Shown here: positions 34,143-43,852 of the stretch, piece by piece
Layout: each line of letters begins with the position of its first letter
Position numbering within the stretch: position 1 is the first letter of the stretch
Source: Micromonospora aurantiaca ATCC 27029
Lineage (GTDB): Bacteria; Actinomycetota; Actinomycetes; Mycobacteriales; Micromonosporaceae
DNA length: 64,000 bases
Assembly: GCF_000145235.1 (NCBI RefSeq)
Contig: NC_014391.1
Location: 5,402,001 to 5,466,000, forward strand
Reading direction: 5' to 3'
Program-made: the position numbers and the translations under genes
Notes under the pieces: model-generated
What the model saw: only the letters and a program-made list of their open reading frames with translations
Database searches by the model: none
Told to the model about the DNA's origin: nothing

Positions 34143-35105
34143 ATGCGCGAACAGCCACCCGAACTCAGCGACCTGGCCGAGCGCCAGCAGCAGATCGTCA
34201 CCCGGACGCAGCTGCTCGGCGTCGGATACGACGACATGTACCTGTACCGGCAGACCCGGCGCGGCCTGTGGCAGCGCGTGCTGCCGGCCACGTACGCGCT
34301 CGTCACCGGCACCCTCACCGACGAGCAACGACGAATCTCGGCGGCGCTCTACGCGGGCGCCGACGCCCAGCTCACCGGCCTGGCCGCCCTGATCTGGTAC
34401 GGCTTCCGGCACAGTCCGCGCACCGCTGACGTACACCTGATCCTGCCGCACCACGTGCGGCGCCGCTCGGCCGGTCACGCGGTGATCGCGCGGGCCCTGG
34501 AGCTTGATCCGCGGGCCCGGCGGACCGCGCTGTACCCGGTGTGCTCGCCGGCCAGGGCGGTCGTGGACGCGGCCCGCGACCTGCGCCGGCTGCGGCCGGT
34601 ACGGGCGACGGTGGCCGAGGCCGTGCAGCGCGGTTTCACCGACCTGGACAGCCTGGACGCGGAGATCCGCCGGGCCCGGCGCAGCCGCACCGCCCTGATC
34701 CGGAAGGCGTTCGCGGAGATCACCGACGGGGTCCGCTCGGCGCCGGAAACGGAACTGCGGGAGTGCCTGGGCGGCAGCGGCGTGCTCGGCGGGATCCTGT
34801 GGAACCCGCGGCTGTCGGCGGCCGACGGCACCCGCCTGCCGACGCCGGACGGCTACCTCGCCGACTGCGCGGTGGCGCTGGAGGTCGACTCGCGGGAGTA
34901 CCACCTCAGCCCGAACGACTGGGCGCGGACGCTGGACCGGCACAACGAGCTGAGCCGGTACGGGGTGCTCATCCTGCACTTCACGCCGGCGCAGATCCGC
35001 CGGGAGCCGGGCCGTGTGCGGCGGATGGTGGAGGACGCGTACGCGGCCCGGCGCGGGCTGGGCGCCGGGACCGGCGTACGGGCGGAGCCGATCTCCCCCG
35101 GATGA
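34143..35105 (+). CDS. AbiEi-like N-domain / DUF559-type endonuclease-fold protein
   Basis: This 320-aa protein is of the kind often annotated as an AbiEi antitoxin-domain protein. The N-terminus (LAERQQQIVTRTQLLGVGYDDMYLYRQTRRGLWQRVLPATYAL) is a winged helix as in AbiEi. The C-terminus (ADCAVALEVDSREYHLSPNDWARTLDRHNELSRYGVLILHFTPAQIRREP) resembles the Vsr/DUF559 endonuclease fold with an E-x-D core. No AbiEii toxin partner is present. The gene lies exactly between two inverted copies of the 54-bp element. Function is unknown; phage defence or DNA repair are guesses. Confidence 0.75.
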   Translation: MREQPPELSDLAERQQQIVTRTQLLGVGYDDMYLYRQTRRGLWQRVLPATYALVTGTLTDEQRRISAALYAGADAQLTGLAALIWYGFRHSPRTADVHLILPHHVRRRSAGHAVIARALELDPRARRTALYPVCSPARAVVDAARDLRRLRPVRATVAEAVQRGFTDLDSLDAEIRRARRSRTALIRKAFAEITDGVRSAPETELRECLGGSGVLGGILWNPRLSAADGTRLPTPDGYLADCAVALEVDSREYHLSPNDWARTLDRHNELSRYGVLILHFTPAQIRREPGRVRRMVEDAYAARRGLGAGTGVRAEPISPG

Positions 35106-35110
35106 GGGGT

Positions 35111-35164
35111 GTTAAGAAGGGGCCCCTTCTCTACGCGAGGCGTTAAGAAGGGGCCCTTCCTTAC
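35111..35164 (-). repeat. 54-bp double-palindrome element, copy 2 (inverted)
   Basis: On the minus strand this reads GTAAGGAAGGGCCCCTTCTT at one end and GGGGCCCCTTCTTAAC at the other and aligns without gaps to copies 1 and 3. It fills the space between the convergent stops of the AbiEi-like gene (5 bp away) and glyS (6 bp away), so it may also act as a terminator. Confidence 0.9.
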
Positions 35165-35170
35165 ATCAGC

Positions 35171-36550
<1,380 letters not shown>

Positions 36551-36663
36551 GTTTCCTCCTACGCCGGCTGGCGGTCGGCGCGGTTGAGATGGATGGAACC
36601 GGGCTGTTCGGGACAACGGTACGACCGTGTCCGTCCCGAGCCCAGCAGAATACCGGGGGCCGG

Positions 36664-37206
36664 TCAGCTCACCCCGCAGACCTCCACGCCGCCCGTCTGC
36701 TGGTCCGGCGCGAGCGTCACGGTCTGCGCCTCCCGCCGGCCGCCGGCGAGCGTGACGTCCACCGGCACGGTGAGCGTGGTGAGGTCGACCTCGCCCACCC
36801 GGTAGCCGGAGATCTGCGGCTCGGTCGCCACCCGGCGCTCGAACTCGCGCCGGGGCTCGCGTCGCCGGATGTCGTCGCAGAGCGTGTCGTACGCCTTGGA
36901 CCACTCCCGGGCCACGAGCGCCTGGTAGTAGTCGTTCGTGACCGCCCGGCCCTGCTCACCGATCGCCTGGGCGTTGCTCACCGCCAGGCCGACCACTGCC
37001 GCCCCGCCCCCACCGCAGCAGATCAGCACTGCGAGCGCGCCCGCGCCGAGGCCGAGCCAGAGCCGGGTCCGCCCGCCCTCGGTGGGCGGGGCGGCGAACG
37101 GCGGCGCGGCGCCGGGCCCCTGCGGCGGCGCGGGCACCCCGTGTTCCGCCGGCAGCGCGGGCGGAACGGATGACGGGGGTGGCGCGGCCGGTCCGGGAGC
37201 GGTCAT
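36664..37206 (-). CDS. membrane-anchored protein with extracytoplasmic domain
   Basis: This 180-aa protein has a Pro/Ala-rich cytoplasmic N-terminus (about 45 residues), one membrane segment (LWLGLGAGALAVLICCGGGGAAVVGLAV) and an extracellular alpha/beta domain that looks NTF2-like (YYQALVAREWSKAYDTLCDDIRRRE). This layout is common among actinobacterial proteins of unknown function. TACCCT is 7 nt before the ATG on the minus strand, suggesting a leaderless message. Confidence 0.78.
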   Translation of the reverse strand: MTAPGPAAPPPSSVPPALPAEHGVPAPPQGPGAAPPFAAPPTEGGRTRLWLGLGAGALAVLICCGGGGAAVVGLAVSNAQAIGEQGRAVTNDYYQALVAREWSKAYDTLCDDIRRREPRREFERRVATEPQISGYRVGEVDLTTLTVPVDVTLAGGRREAQTVTLAPDQQTGGVEVCGVS

Positions 37207-37231
37207 ACGCGCCAGGGTAGTGCCCCGGCAC

Positions 37232-37573
37232 TCAGCGATACGGACCTGCGGCGCGATCGCTGGCGACGACGACGATCTCACCCTCGGGGGCGGCGCTGGC
37301 GAGCGTCTCGTACGCCGACGGCTCGTCCACCGATCGGGCGAGCAGCGGCACGGCGGTGACCTTGACGTCGAATCCGCCGAGCGCCCGCCGGTACGCACCG
37401 ACCGACTCCCACTCGGTGATCAGGACCCAGTGGTCCGGGTCGTCGAGCGCCCGCAGCAGTTCACCGCGCAGGTAGCCGGGGCGGGCGGCGAGCGCGGCCA
37501 GCGCGGCGTGCGCCGCACGGGTGAACTCATCCACCGTTTCGGCTTCCACCACGAAGCGGTTGGTGACCAGCAC
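37232..37573 (-). CDS. antibiotic biosynthesis monooxygenase (ABM) domain protein
   Basis: This 113-aa dimeric alpha+beta barrel protein matches the ABM pattern (VTNRFVVEAETVDEFTRAAHAALAALAARPGYLRGELLRALDDPDHWVLITEWESVGAYRRAL). Members include quinone monooxygenases and heme-degrading enzymes; which applies is unclear. GTG 37573 has a GAGGAGGA site. It is divergent from a small membrane protein gene only 27 bp away. Confidence 0.82.
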   Translation of the reverse strand: MLVTNRFVVEAETVDEFTRAAHAALAALAARPGYLRGELLRALDDPDHWVLITEWESVGAYRRALGGFDVKVTAVPLLARSVDEPSAYETLASAAPEGEIVVVASDRAAGPYR

Positions 37574-37600
37574 GGGGTTCCTCCTCGTAGAGTTTGTGGC

Positions 37601-37864
37601 ATGCAGCGTACGCAGAGTCCTGTGCTGTCCCGGTTGGCACGGCTCAACCCGACGGCGGTGTTCCTGGCCGCGCTGGCCCTGGTGCTTGTCGGCCTTTTCG
37701 CGCCCGGCCCGGCGGGCGGCGTCCTGCTGCTCGTGCTGGCCGGCGTGCTGGTCTGGCTGATGTCGGTCACCTGGCCGGTGCAGGCCCCGGCGACCCGGAT
37801 GCTCCGGCTGGTGATGCTCACCTTGTTGATCGCGGTGGCGCTGGCGAAGCTCATGGTCGGCTGA
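37601..37864 (+). CDS. small membrane protein (DUF6703-like)
   Basis: This 87-aa protein has three hydrophobic segments (NPTAVFLAALALVLVGLFAPG, GVLLLVLAGVLVWLMSVTWP, MLRLVMLTLLIAVALAKLMVG). It probably belongs to a family of unknown function conserved in Micromonosporaceae. TAGAGT lies 7 nt before the ATG, so the transcript is probably leaderless. The region from its stop to znuA contains the zinc box. Confidence 0.75.
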   Translation: MQRTQSPVLSRLARLNPTAVFLAALALVLVGLFAPGPAGGVLLLVLAGVLVWLMSVTWPVQAPATRMLRLVMLTLLIAVALAKLMVG

Positions 37865-37915
37865 CTCGGGAAAGCAGAACCGAGCTGACCTGCGCTGACA
37901 TGCAATCATGCGTTT

Positions 37916-37936
37916 TTGACAATAGTTTTCGTTGTC
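37916..37936 (+). promoter_or_regulatory. Zur-type zinc box upstream of znuA
   Basis: An AT-rich 21-bp site begins TTGACAATAGTTTTCG and ends TTGTC. GACAA and TTGTC form a dyad, and the TGACAAT/TTTTC core resembles actinobacterial Zur boxes (TGAAAATGATTTTCA type). It lies 16 bp before the znuA ATG in the promoter region, so zinc-loaded repressor would shut off uptake. Confidence 0.65.
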
Positions 37937-37952
37937 GCGGACAGTTGAGCCC

Positions 37953-38900
37953 ATGACCGTTCGTGCACCTCGCCGTATCCTGACCGCCGCAGCCGCCGCC
38001 CTGCTCGCCGCCGCCGGCCTGACCGCCTGCGCGGACGGCACAGGCGGCGCGAGCGAGCCGGGCAGGGTCGACGTGGTGGCCGCGTTCTACCCGCTCCAGT
38101 TCCTGGCCGAGCGGATCGGCGGCGACACGGTCGCGGTCAGCAACCTGACCAAGCCCGGCGCCGAGCCGCACGACCTGGAACTCAACCCGCGGCAGGTCGG
38201 CCAGGTCGTCGACGCCGACGTGGTCGTCTACCTCAGCGGCTTCCAGCCGGCGGTGGACGAGGCGGTGGAGCAGAACGGCGGCGACCGCGCGTTCGACGTG
38301 GCGGGCGTGACGCCGCTGCGGGACGCGGCCGCCGGTGGCCACGACCACGATCACGAGGGCGAGGCCGGGCACGCCGAGGAGGGCGGCGGCAAGGACCCGC
38401 ACGTCTGGCTCGACCCGACCCGGCTGGCCACCATCGGCGACAAGCTCGCCGAGCGCCTCGGCAAGGCCGACCCGGACCACGCCGCCGACTACACCGCCCG
38501 CGCCGGCGCGCTGCGCACCGAGCTGACGAAGCTGGACACCGAGTACGCCGACGGCCTGCGCACCTGCCAGCGCCGGGAGATCGTCACCAGCCACACCGCG
38601 TTCGGCTACCTGACCGAGCGCTACCAGCTGGAACAGATCGGCATCAGCGGGCTCACCCCGGAGTCCGAGCCGTCCCCGAAGCGCCTCGCCGAGGTCGCCG
38701 AGGAGGCCCGGGAGCACCAGGCCGGCACGATCTTCTTCGAGACCCTGGTCAGCCCGAAGGTCGCCGAGACGATCGCGCGTGAGGTCGGGGCGAAGACGGC
38801 CGTCCTGGACCCGCTGGAGGGCCCGCCCGCCGACGGCGACTACCTCTCCGCGATGCGCACCAACCTGCAGACCCTGCGAACCGCTCTGGACTGTTCATGA
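37953..38900 (+). CDS. znuA: zinc ABC transporter substrate-binding lipoprotein
   Basis: This 315-aa cluster A-I metal-binding protein captures zinc (possibly Mn) outside the cell. The signal peptide ends LTAC (lipidated Cys). Conserved features are AAFYPLQFLAERIGGD, KPGAEPHDLELNPRQ with a metal His, a His-rich loop of about 10 residues (GGHDHDHEGEAGH) followed by DPHVWLDPTRL, VTSHTAFGYLTERY, and ETLVSPKVAETIAREVGAKTAVLDPLEG. The His-rich loop favours zinc. It is the first gene of znuA-znuC-znuB with ATGA coupling. Confidence 0.93.
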   Translation: MTVRAPRRILTAAAAALLAAAGLTACADGTGGASEPGRVDVVAAFYPLQFLAERIGGDTVAVSNLTKPGAEPHDLELNPRQVGQVVDADVVVYLSGFQPAVDEAVEQNGGDRAFDVAGVTPLRDAAAGGHDHDHEGEAGHAEEGGGKDPHVWLDPTRLATIGDKLAERLGKADPDHAADYTARAGALRTELTKLDTEYADGLRTCQRREIVTSHTAFGYLTERYQLEQIGISGLTPESEPSPKRLAEVAEEAREHQAGTIFFETLVSPKVAETIAREVGAKTAVLDPLEGPPADGDYLSAMRTNLQTLRTALDCS

Positions 38901-39661
38901 CCTCACCCGTGATCGAGATCGCGCACGCCACAGTCGGCTACGACGGCCGCCCGGTGCTGCGGGACGTCTCGTTGACAGTGACCGCCGGCGAGGTGGTCGC
39001 CGTGCTCGGCGCCAACGGCTCCGGCAAGTCGACGCTCGTGCGCGCCGCGCTCGGCCTGGTGCCGGTCGGCGCCGGGTCGGTCGCCCTGTTCGGCACGCCG
39101 CAGCGCCGCTTCCGGCAGTGGCACCGCATCGGGTACGTGCCGCAGCGGCTCGGCGCGGGCAGCGGAGTACCAGCCACCGTGCGCGAGGTGGTGGCGTCCG
39201 GGCGGCTGGCCCGCCGGGGCGTGCTGCGTCCGGCCGGGCGGGCGGACCGGGAGGCGGTGGCGGCGGCGCTGGACGCGGTCGGGCTCGGCGACCGGGCCGG
39301 TGACCCGGTGTCCACGCTCTCCGGCGGCCAGCAGCAGCGCACCCTGATCGCCCGCGCGCTGGCCGGCGGGCCGGAGCTGCTGGTGCTGGACGAGCCGACC
39401 GCCGGGGTGGACGCGGCCAGCCAGGAGGCGTTCGCCGGGGCGCTGCGCGCGTTCCGCGACGGCGGCGGCACGGTCGTGCTCGTCGCGCACGAGCTGGGCC
39501 CGCTGCGCCCGCTGATCAGCCGGGCCGTGGTGGTGCACCAGGGCGGGATCGCCCACGACGGCGCGGTGCCCGAACCGGCCGGCCACCACGCCGACCCGGA
39601 CCACGAGCACGTGCACCCGCACTGCGACGAGGAGCCCGCCCGGCTCTGGACAGGCATCTGA
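38897..39661 (+). CDS. znuC: zinc ABC transporter ATP-binding protein
   Basis: This 254-aa ATPase has Walker A GANGSGKST, signature LSGGQQQRTLIARAL and Walker B LLVLDEPTAGVD. The C-terminus is His-rich (GHHADPDHEHVHPHCDEE), which may bind zinc and sense cytoplasmic metal. It overlaps znuA by ATGA and is followed by znuB after one base. Confidence 0.93.
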   Translation: MTSPVIEIAHATVGYDGRPVLRDVSLTVTAGEVVAVLGANGSGKSTLVRAALGLVPVGAGSVALFGTPQRRFRQWHRIGYVPQRLGAGSGVPATVREVVASGRLARRGVLRPAGRADREAVAAALDAVGLGDRAGDPVSTLSGGQQQRTLIARALAGGPELLVLDEPTAGVDAASQEAFAGALRAFRDGGGTVVLVAHELGPLRPLISRAVVVHQGGIAHDGAVPEPAGHHADPDHEHVHPHCDEEPARLWTGI

Positions 39662-39662
39662 G

Positions 39663-40538
39663 ATGGATCTCTTTCAGTACGACTTCATGCTCCGCGCCCT
39701 GGTCGGCGCGCTGATCATCGGGCTGGCCGCCCCGGCGCTCGGCATCTACCTGGTGCAGCGCCGGCTGGCGTTGATCGGTGACGGGCTCGGGCACGTGGCG
39801 CTCACCGGCGTCGGCGCGGGACTGCTGCTCAACCGCTCCCCCGTGCTGGTGGCGGTGATCGCCGCGACGCTCGGCGCGGTCGTGATCGAGCTGGTCCGCG
39901 CGTACGGGCGCACCTCCGGCGACCTGGCGCTGGCGTTGCTGTTCTACGGCGGCATCGCCGGTGGCGTGATGCTGGTCGGGCTGTCCGACGCCAGCAGCGG
40001 GTCGCTCAACGCGTACCTGTTCGGGTCGCTGACCACCACCTCCCGCACCGACCTGATCACCATCGGGGTGCTCGGCGTGGTGCTGCTGGTGACCATGCTG
40101 GTGCTGCGCCCGGCGCTGTTCGCGGTCTGCCACGACGAGGAGTACGCCCGGGTGTCCGGCCTGCCGGTGCGGGCGCTGAACCTGCTCATCGCGGTCGGCA
40201 CCGCGGTCACGGTGACCATCGCCATGCGGGCGGTCGGGGTGCTGCTGATCAGCGCGCTGATGGTGGTGCCGGTGGCGACCGCGCAGCAGGTGACCCGGGG
40301 CTTCCGCTCGACCATGACGGCGGCCATGGCGCTGGGCCTGTTCGCGGCCGGCACCGGGGTCTGGGTGGCCGCCACCGCCGACACCGCGCCCGGCGCGTCG
40401 GTGGTGCTCGTGGCGATCGGCTCGTTCCTGCTGGTCGCGCTGGCGGCGGCCGGTGTGCGGGCGCTGCGGCGGCGGGTGCGGGCCGACCGGGCCACGCCGC
40501 CGCCCGAGCCGGTCGAGCACGAGGTGCTGCTGCGGTGA
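39663..40538 (+). CDS. znuB: zinc ABC transporter permease
   Basis: This 291-aa ABC-3 family permease has about eight membrane segments (FMLRALVGALIIGLAAPALGIYLVQRRLALIGDGLGHVALTGVG, then AMRAVGVLLISALMVVPVATAQQ). It forms the zinc channel with ZnuC. It begins 1 bp after the znuC stop. An ArsR-type regulator follows 43 bp later. Confidence 0.92.
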   Translation: MDLFQYDFMLRALVGALIIGLAAPALGIYLVQRRLALIGDGLGHVALTGVGAGLLLNRSPVLVAVIAATLGAVVIELVRAYGRTSGDLALALLFYGGIAGGVMLVGLSDASSGSLNAYLFGSLTTTSRTDLITIGVLGVVLLVTMLVLRPALFAVCHDEEYARVSGLPVRALNLLIAVGTAVTVTIAMRAVGVLLISALMVVPVATAQQVTRGFRSTMTAAMALGLFAAGTGVWVAATADTAPGASVVLVAIGSFLLVALAAAGVRALRRRVRADRATPPPEPVEHEVLLR

Positions 40539-40581
40539 GGCCCTGCCCGCCGGCGCAGCTGGGATTGGTTACCGTTACAGG

Positions 40582-40884
40582 GTGACCGGCACGAACGGGT
40601 ACGACGCCTTCGAGGGTGCGGGTGACCTGCTGCGCGCGCTCTCGGCCCCGATCCGGCTCGCGATCGTCAGCGAGCTGGCCGAGGGCGAACGCTGCGTGCA
40701 CGAGCTGGTCGAGAAGCTCGGCGCGCCGCAGCCGCTGGTCTCCCAGCACCTGCGGGTGCTGCGGGGCGCCGGGGTGGTGCGCGGGTCGCGGCGCGGCCGG
40801 GAGATCGCGTACGCGCTGGTCGACGACCACGTCGCGCACATCGTGGCGGACGCGGTCAGTCACGCCGGTGAAGGGTCGCACTGA
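40582..40884 (+). CDS. ArsR/SmtB family zinc-type metalloregulator
   Basis: This 100-aa repressor has the ArsR winged helix (ERCVHELVEKLGAPQPLVSQHLRVLRGAGVV). The last helix has the full alpha-5 metal site D-x-H-x10-H-x2-E (Asp81, His83, His94, Glu97), which in CzrA/SmtB proteins binds zinc between the subunits. The GTG start has TACCGT 5 nt upstream and no ribosome site, so it is probably leaderless. Its place after znuB is where Streptomyces carries the Fur-family gene zur. It may control zinc efflux elsewhere or this locus. Confidence 0.88.
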   Translation: MTGTNGYDAFEGAGDLLRALSAPIRLAIVSELAEGERCVHELVEKLGAPQPLVSQHLRVLRGAGVVRGSRRGREIAYALVDDHVAHIVADAVSHAGEGSH

Positions 40885-40936
40885 GCGGGAAATCGGCCAC
40901 GTGCCGACGCGCCCGCGCCGTGGGACGCTATCCGGC

Positions 40937-41542
40937 GTGAAGATCTACGCCGACCGTTTTCCCACCGCCGTCCGCCAGTTCCTCACCGACCTGCTCGTGG
41001 TCGTCTGGGTGTACGCGGCGATCCGCTTCGCGCTGTGGCTGCACGACGTGGTCGAGAAGCTCGCCGTACCGGGGCAGAAGCTGGAGGGGGCCGGCGGCGG
41101 ACTCGCCGACAACCTGGCCGACGCCGGCGGCAAGGTCGGCCGGGTGCCGATCGTCGGCGACGAGCTGACCGCGCCGTTCACCCGGGCCGCCGACGCCGCC
41201 CGCTCGGTCGCCGAGGCGGGCCGCGACCAGCAGGAGCTGGTCGGGCAGCTCGCGCTCGGGCTGACCGTCGCGGTGCTGGTGTTCCCGCTCGGCCTGGTGC
41301 TGTTCGGCTGGCTGCCGCTGCGCCTGCGCTGGATGCGCCGGGCCGGCGCGGCGAAGGCACTGGCGGGCGTCCCGGCCGGCCGGGACCTGCTGGCGCTGCG
41401 CGCGCTGGCCGGTCAGCCGCTGTCGAAGCTGACCCGGATCGCGCCCGACGTCGCCGAGGCGTGGCGGCGCGGCGACGACGCGACCGTCGACGCGCTCGCC
41501 GCGCTGGAGCTGCGCGAACTGGGGCTGCGCGGCGGCCGGTAA
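40937..41542 (+). CDS. conserved membrane protein of unknown function
   Basis: This 201-aa protein has two hydrophobic segments (FLTDLLVVVWVYAAIRFALWLHDVV and ALGLTVAVLVFPLGLVLFGWLPLRL) around a Gly/Asp-rich loop of about 65 residues, and a soluble helical C-terminus ending LAALELRELGLRGGR. It is not assigned to a characterised family. GTG 40937 gives the N-terminus MKIYADRFP. The next small membrane protein gene begins 9 bp after its stop. Confidence 0.75.
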   Translation: MKIYADRFPTAVRQFLTDLLVVVWVYAAIRFALWLHDVVEKLAVPGQKLEGAGGGLADNLADAGGKVGRVPIVGDELTAPFTRAADAARSVAEAGRDQQELVGQLALGLTVAVLVFPLGLVLFGWLPLRLRWMRRAGAAKALAGVPAGRDLLALRALAGQPLSKLTRIAPDVAEAWRRGDDATVDALAALELRELGLRGGR

Positions 41543-41551
41543 GGTGTGCCG

Positions 41552-41719
41552 GTGCTGTACTTCCTGATCGTCGTCGCCGTGCTGCTGCTGGGGTACGCAG
41601 GCGTGCTGGTGAGTTTCGTCCGCAAGGGCCGCAAGATCCCGCCGTCGGCGTACCTGGTGCTGGCCGGCCTCAACGGCCTGATCCTGGCCGGCATCCTGGC
41701 CTGGGCGATCGCGCGCTGA
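41552..41719 (+). CDS. small two-helix membrane protein (55 aa)
   Basis: This short frame encodes 55 residues with two clear membrane segments (LYFLIVVAVLLLGYAGVLV and LVLAGLNGLILAGILAWAI) joined by a basic loop (RKGRKIPPS). It starts with GTG 9 bp after the preceding gene, in the same direction and with the same strong third-position GC. Nothing indicates its function. Confidence 0.65.
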   Translation: MLYFLIVVAVLLLGYAGVLVSFVRKGRKIPPSAYLVLAGLNGLILAGILAWAIAR

Positions 41720-41770
41720 CCGCCCAGGCGGCCGTCCGGGTGGGACGACCGCCGGGCGGGCGGAGCGGGG

Positions 41771-43744
41771 TCAGCCGGCGGGCGGGATGCGACGGCGTAC
41801 GTCCTGCTCGGTGGACGGCCCCGGCTCCCAGCGGGCCACCCAGGGCAGGTCGGCGGGCGGGGTGACGACACCCTCCTCCACCGAGGCGTACCGGCCGGCG
41901 ACGATCCGCTTGGCGGCGGCCACGTCGACCGAGTCGGTGTTCGACCACAGGCCGGTGAACAGCTCGTCGACGCGCAGCCGCGCCTGCCGGCAGAACAGGT
42001 CGGCCAGCTCGACGTTCTCCGGGTGCGCGTCCCGCTCGGCGTAGGCCCGGACGCAGACCGCGCTCATCGCGAACAGCTCCGCGCCGATGTCGACCACCCG
42101 GCCGAGGAACGCCTGCTTGCGCTCCATCTTCCCCTGCCACCGCGACATCGCGTAGAACGTCGACCGGGCCAGCTTGCGGGAGGCCCGCTCGACGTGGCGC
42201 AGGTGCCCGGCCAGCGGCCCGAACTCCTGGTACGCCCCGGGCGTCTGCCCCTTGCCGACGGCGAGCGTGGGCAGCCACCTCGCGTAGAAGGCGCCGGCCC
42301 GCGCACCCGCCTTCGCCTTGCGGCCCAGCCCCGCGTCGGGGTCGATGATGTCGCCCGCGACGGACAGGTGCGCGTCGACCGCCTCGCGGGCGATCAGCAG
42401 GTGCATGATCTCGGTGGAGCCCTCGAAGATCCGGTTGATCCGCAGGTCGCGCAGGAGCTGCTCGACAGCGGCCGGCCGTTCCCCCCGGGCGGCGAGCGAG
42501 TCGGCCGTCTCGTAGCCGCGCCCACCGCGGATCTGGATCAGCTCGTCGGCGATCCGCCAGGCCATCTCGCTGGCGTAGAGCTTGACCAGCGCCGCCTCGA
42601 TCCGGATGTCGTTGCGGTCGTCGTCGGCGAGCATGCAGGACAGGTCGAGCATGGACTCCATGCCGTACGTGGTGGCGGTGATGAAGGCCAGCTTCTTCGC
42701 CACCGCCTCGTGCTCGCCCACCGGGCGGCCCCACTGGACCCGGTCCGCCGCCCACTCGCGGGCCACGTTGAGCGCCCACTTCCCGGCGCCGACGCACATG
42801 GCAGGCAGCGAGAGCCGGCCGGTGTTCAACGTGGTCAGCGCGATCTTGAGGCCCTTGCCCTCACCGCCGATCACGTTCTCCTTCGGCACGAACACGTCGT
42901 GGAACCGGGTGAGGCTGTTCTCCAGGCCGCGCAACCCGACGAAGGAGTTGCGCCGCTCCACGGTGATGCCGTCGCTGTCGCCCTCCACCACGAACGCGGT
43001 GATGCCGCCGCGCCGCCCCTCGCCGGCCGGCACCCGGGCCATCACCACCAGCAGCGTGGCGAGCGTGCCGTTCGTGGCCCAGAGCTTCACCCCGTTGAGC
43101 CGGTAGCCGGTGCCGTCGGCGGTCGGCTCGGCGGTGGTGGCGAGCCGGGCCGGGTCGGAGCCGACGTCCGGCTCGGTGAGCAGGAACGCGGAGACCTCAC
43201 CGGCGGCGAGCCGGGGCAGGAACCGTTCCTTCTGCTCGGGCGTGCCGAACATCTTCAGCGGCTGCGGCACGCCGATCGACTGGTGCGCGGAGAGCAGCGC
43301 GCTGACCGCCGGGTTCACCGAGCCGACGAGCATCAGCGCCCGGCAGTAGTGCAGGTTACTCAGCCCCAGCCCGCCGTACTTACGGTCGATCTTCATGCCG
43401 AACGTGCCGAGCCCGGCCAGGCCGTGGAACACCTCGTCGGGGATGCGCGCGTCCCGCTCGATCGCCTCGCCGTCCACCTCGGACGTCAGGTACGCGCGCA
43501 GCGAGCCGAGGAACTCGTCGGCGCGGGCCACCTCGGCCGGATCGGGGCGGGGCCACGGGTCGATCAGGTCGAGCCGGAATCGGCCGAGGAACAGTTCCTT
43601 GCCGAAGCTGGGCCGGTCCCAGGCCGACTCGCGGGCCGCCTCGGCTACCTGCCGGGCCTCCTTCTCGGAGACCTGGCCCGCCTCGGCGGGCAGCGGCCCC
43701 GCGCCGTCTGGTGACTCGGGCCGGCTGTTCTGTGTCGTGGTCAC
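41771..43744 (-). CDS. acyl-CoA dehydrogenase family protein (VLCAD/ACAD9-like)
   Basis: This 657-aa FAD enzyme would catalyse the first step of fatty acid beta-oxidation, with the long C-terminal extension of the very-long-chain type. It shows AFLLTEPDVGSDPARLATTAEP, LNGVKLWATNGTLATLLVVMARV, FHDVFVPKENVIGGEGKGLKIA, QIRGGRGYETADSLAARGERP and RINRIFEGSTEIMHLLIAREAV. The GTG start has a GGAGGCAG site. A 29-bp hairpin or operator lies 50 bp upstream. It stands alone. Confidence 0.93.
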   Translation of the reverse strand: MTTTQNSRPESPDGAGPLPAEAGQVSEKEARQVAEAARESAWDRPSFGKELFLGRFRLDLIDPWPRPDPAEVARADEFLGSLRAYLTSEVDGEAIERDARIPDEVFHGLAGLGTFGMKIDRKYGGLGLSNLHYCRALMLVGSVNPAVSALLSAHQSIGVPQPLKMFGTPEQKERFLPRLAAGEVSAFLLTEPDVGSDPARLATTAEPTADGTGYRLNGVKLWATNGTLATLLVVMARVPAGEGRRGGITAFVVEGDSDGITVERRNSFVGLRGLENSLTRFHDVFVPKENVIGGEGKGLKIALTTLNTGRLSLPAMCVGAGKWALNVAREWAADRVQWGRPVGEHEAVAKKLAFITATTYGMESMLDLSCMLADDDRNDIRIEAALVKLYASEMAWRIADELIQIRGGRGYETADSLAARGERPAAVEQLLRDLRINRIFEGSTEIMHLLIAREAVDAHLSVAGDIIDPDAGLGRKAKAGARAGAFYARWLPTLAVGKGQTPGAYQEFGPLAGHLRHVERASRKLARSTFYAMSRWQGKMERKQAFLGRVVDIGAELFAMSAVCVRAYAERDAHPENVELADLFCRQARLRVDELFTGLWSNTDSVDVAAAKRIVAGRYASVEEGVVTPPADLPWVARWEPGPSTEQDVRRRIPPAG

Positions 43745-43794
43745 GGCTGCCTCCTCGTCGGTCCGGCTGCGTCGACGCGTTCGACGAAAACGAC

Positions 43795-43823
43795 GCTACC
43801 CCCGGGTGTTACCCAGGGGTAGC
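43795..43823 (-). terminator. 29-bp hairpin: terminator or operator
   Basis: GCTACCCC (43795-43802) and GGGGTAGC (43816-43823) with inner GGGT/ACCC form a long dyad. On the minus strand it follows the DUF6328-like gene and is trailed by GTCGTTTTCG, like a terminator. It also precedes the acyl-CoA dehydrogenase gene, where a FadR/TetR operator would be expected. Confidence 0.55.
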
Positions 43824-43852
43824 GCTGCGTGCACGTCCGATTTGGCGGACGG

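Noticed and set aside
34143..35105. Complete AbiE toxin-antitoxin system
   Set aside because: Only an AbiEi-like domain is present; no nucleotidyltransferase toxin lies next to it.
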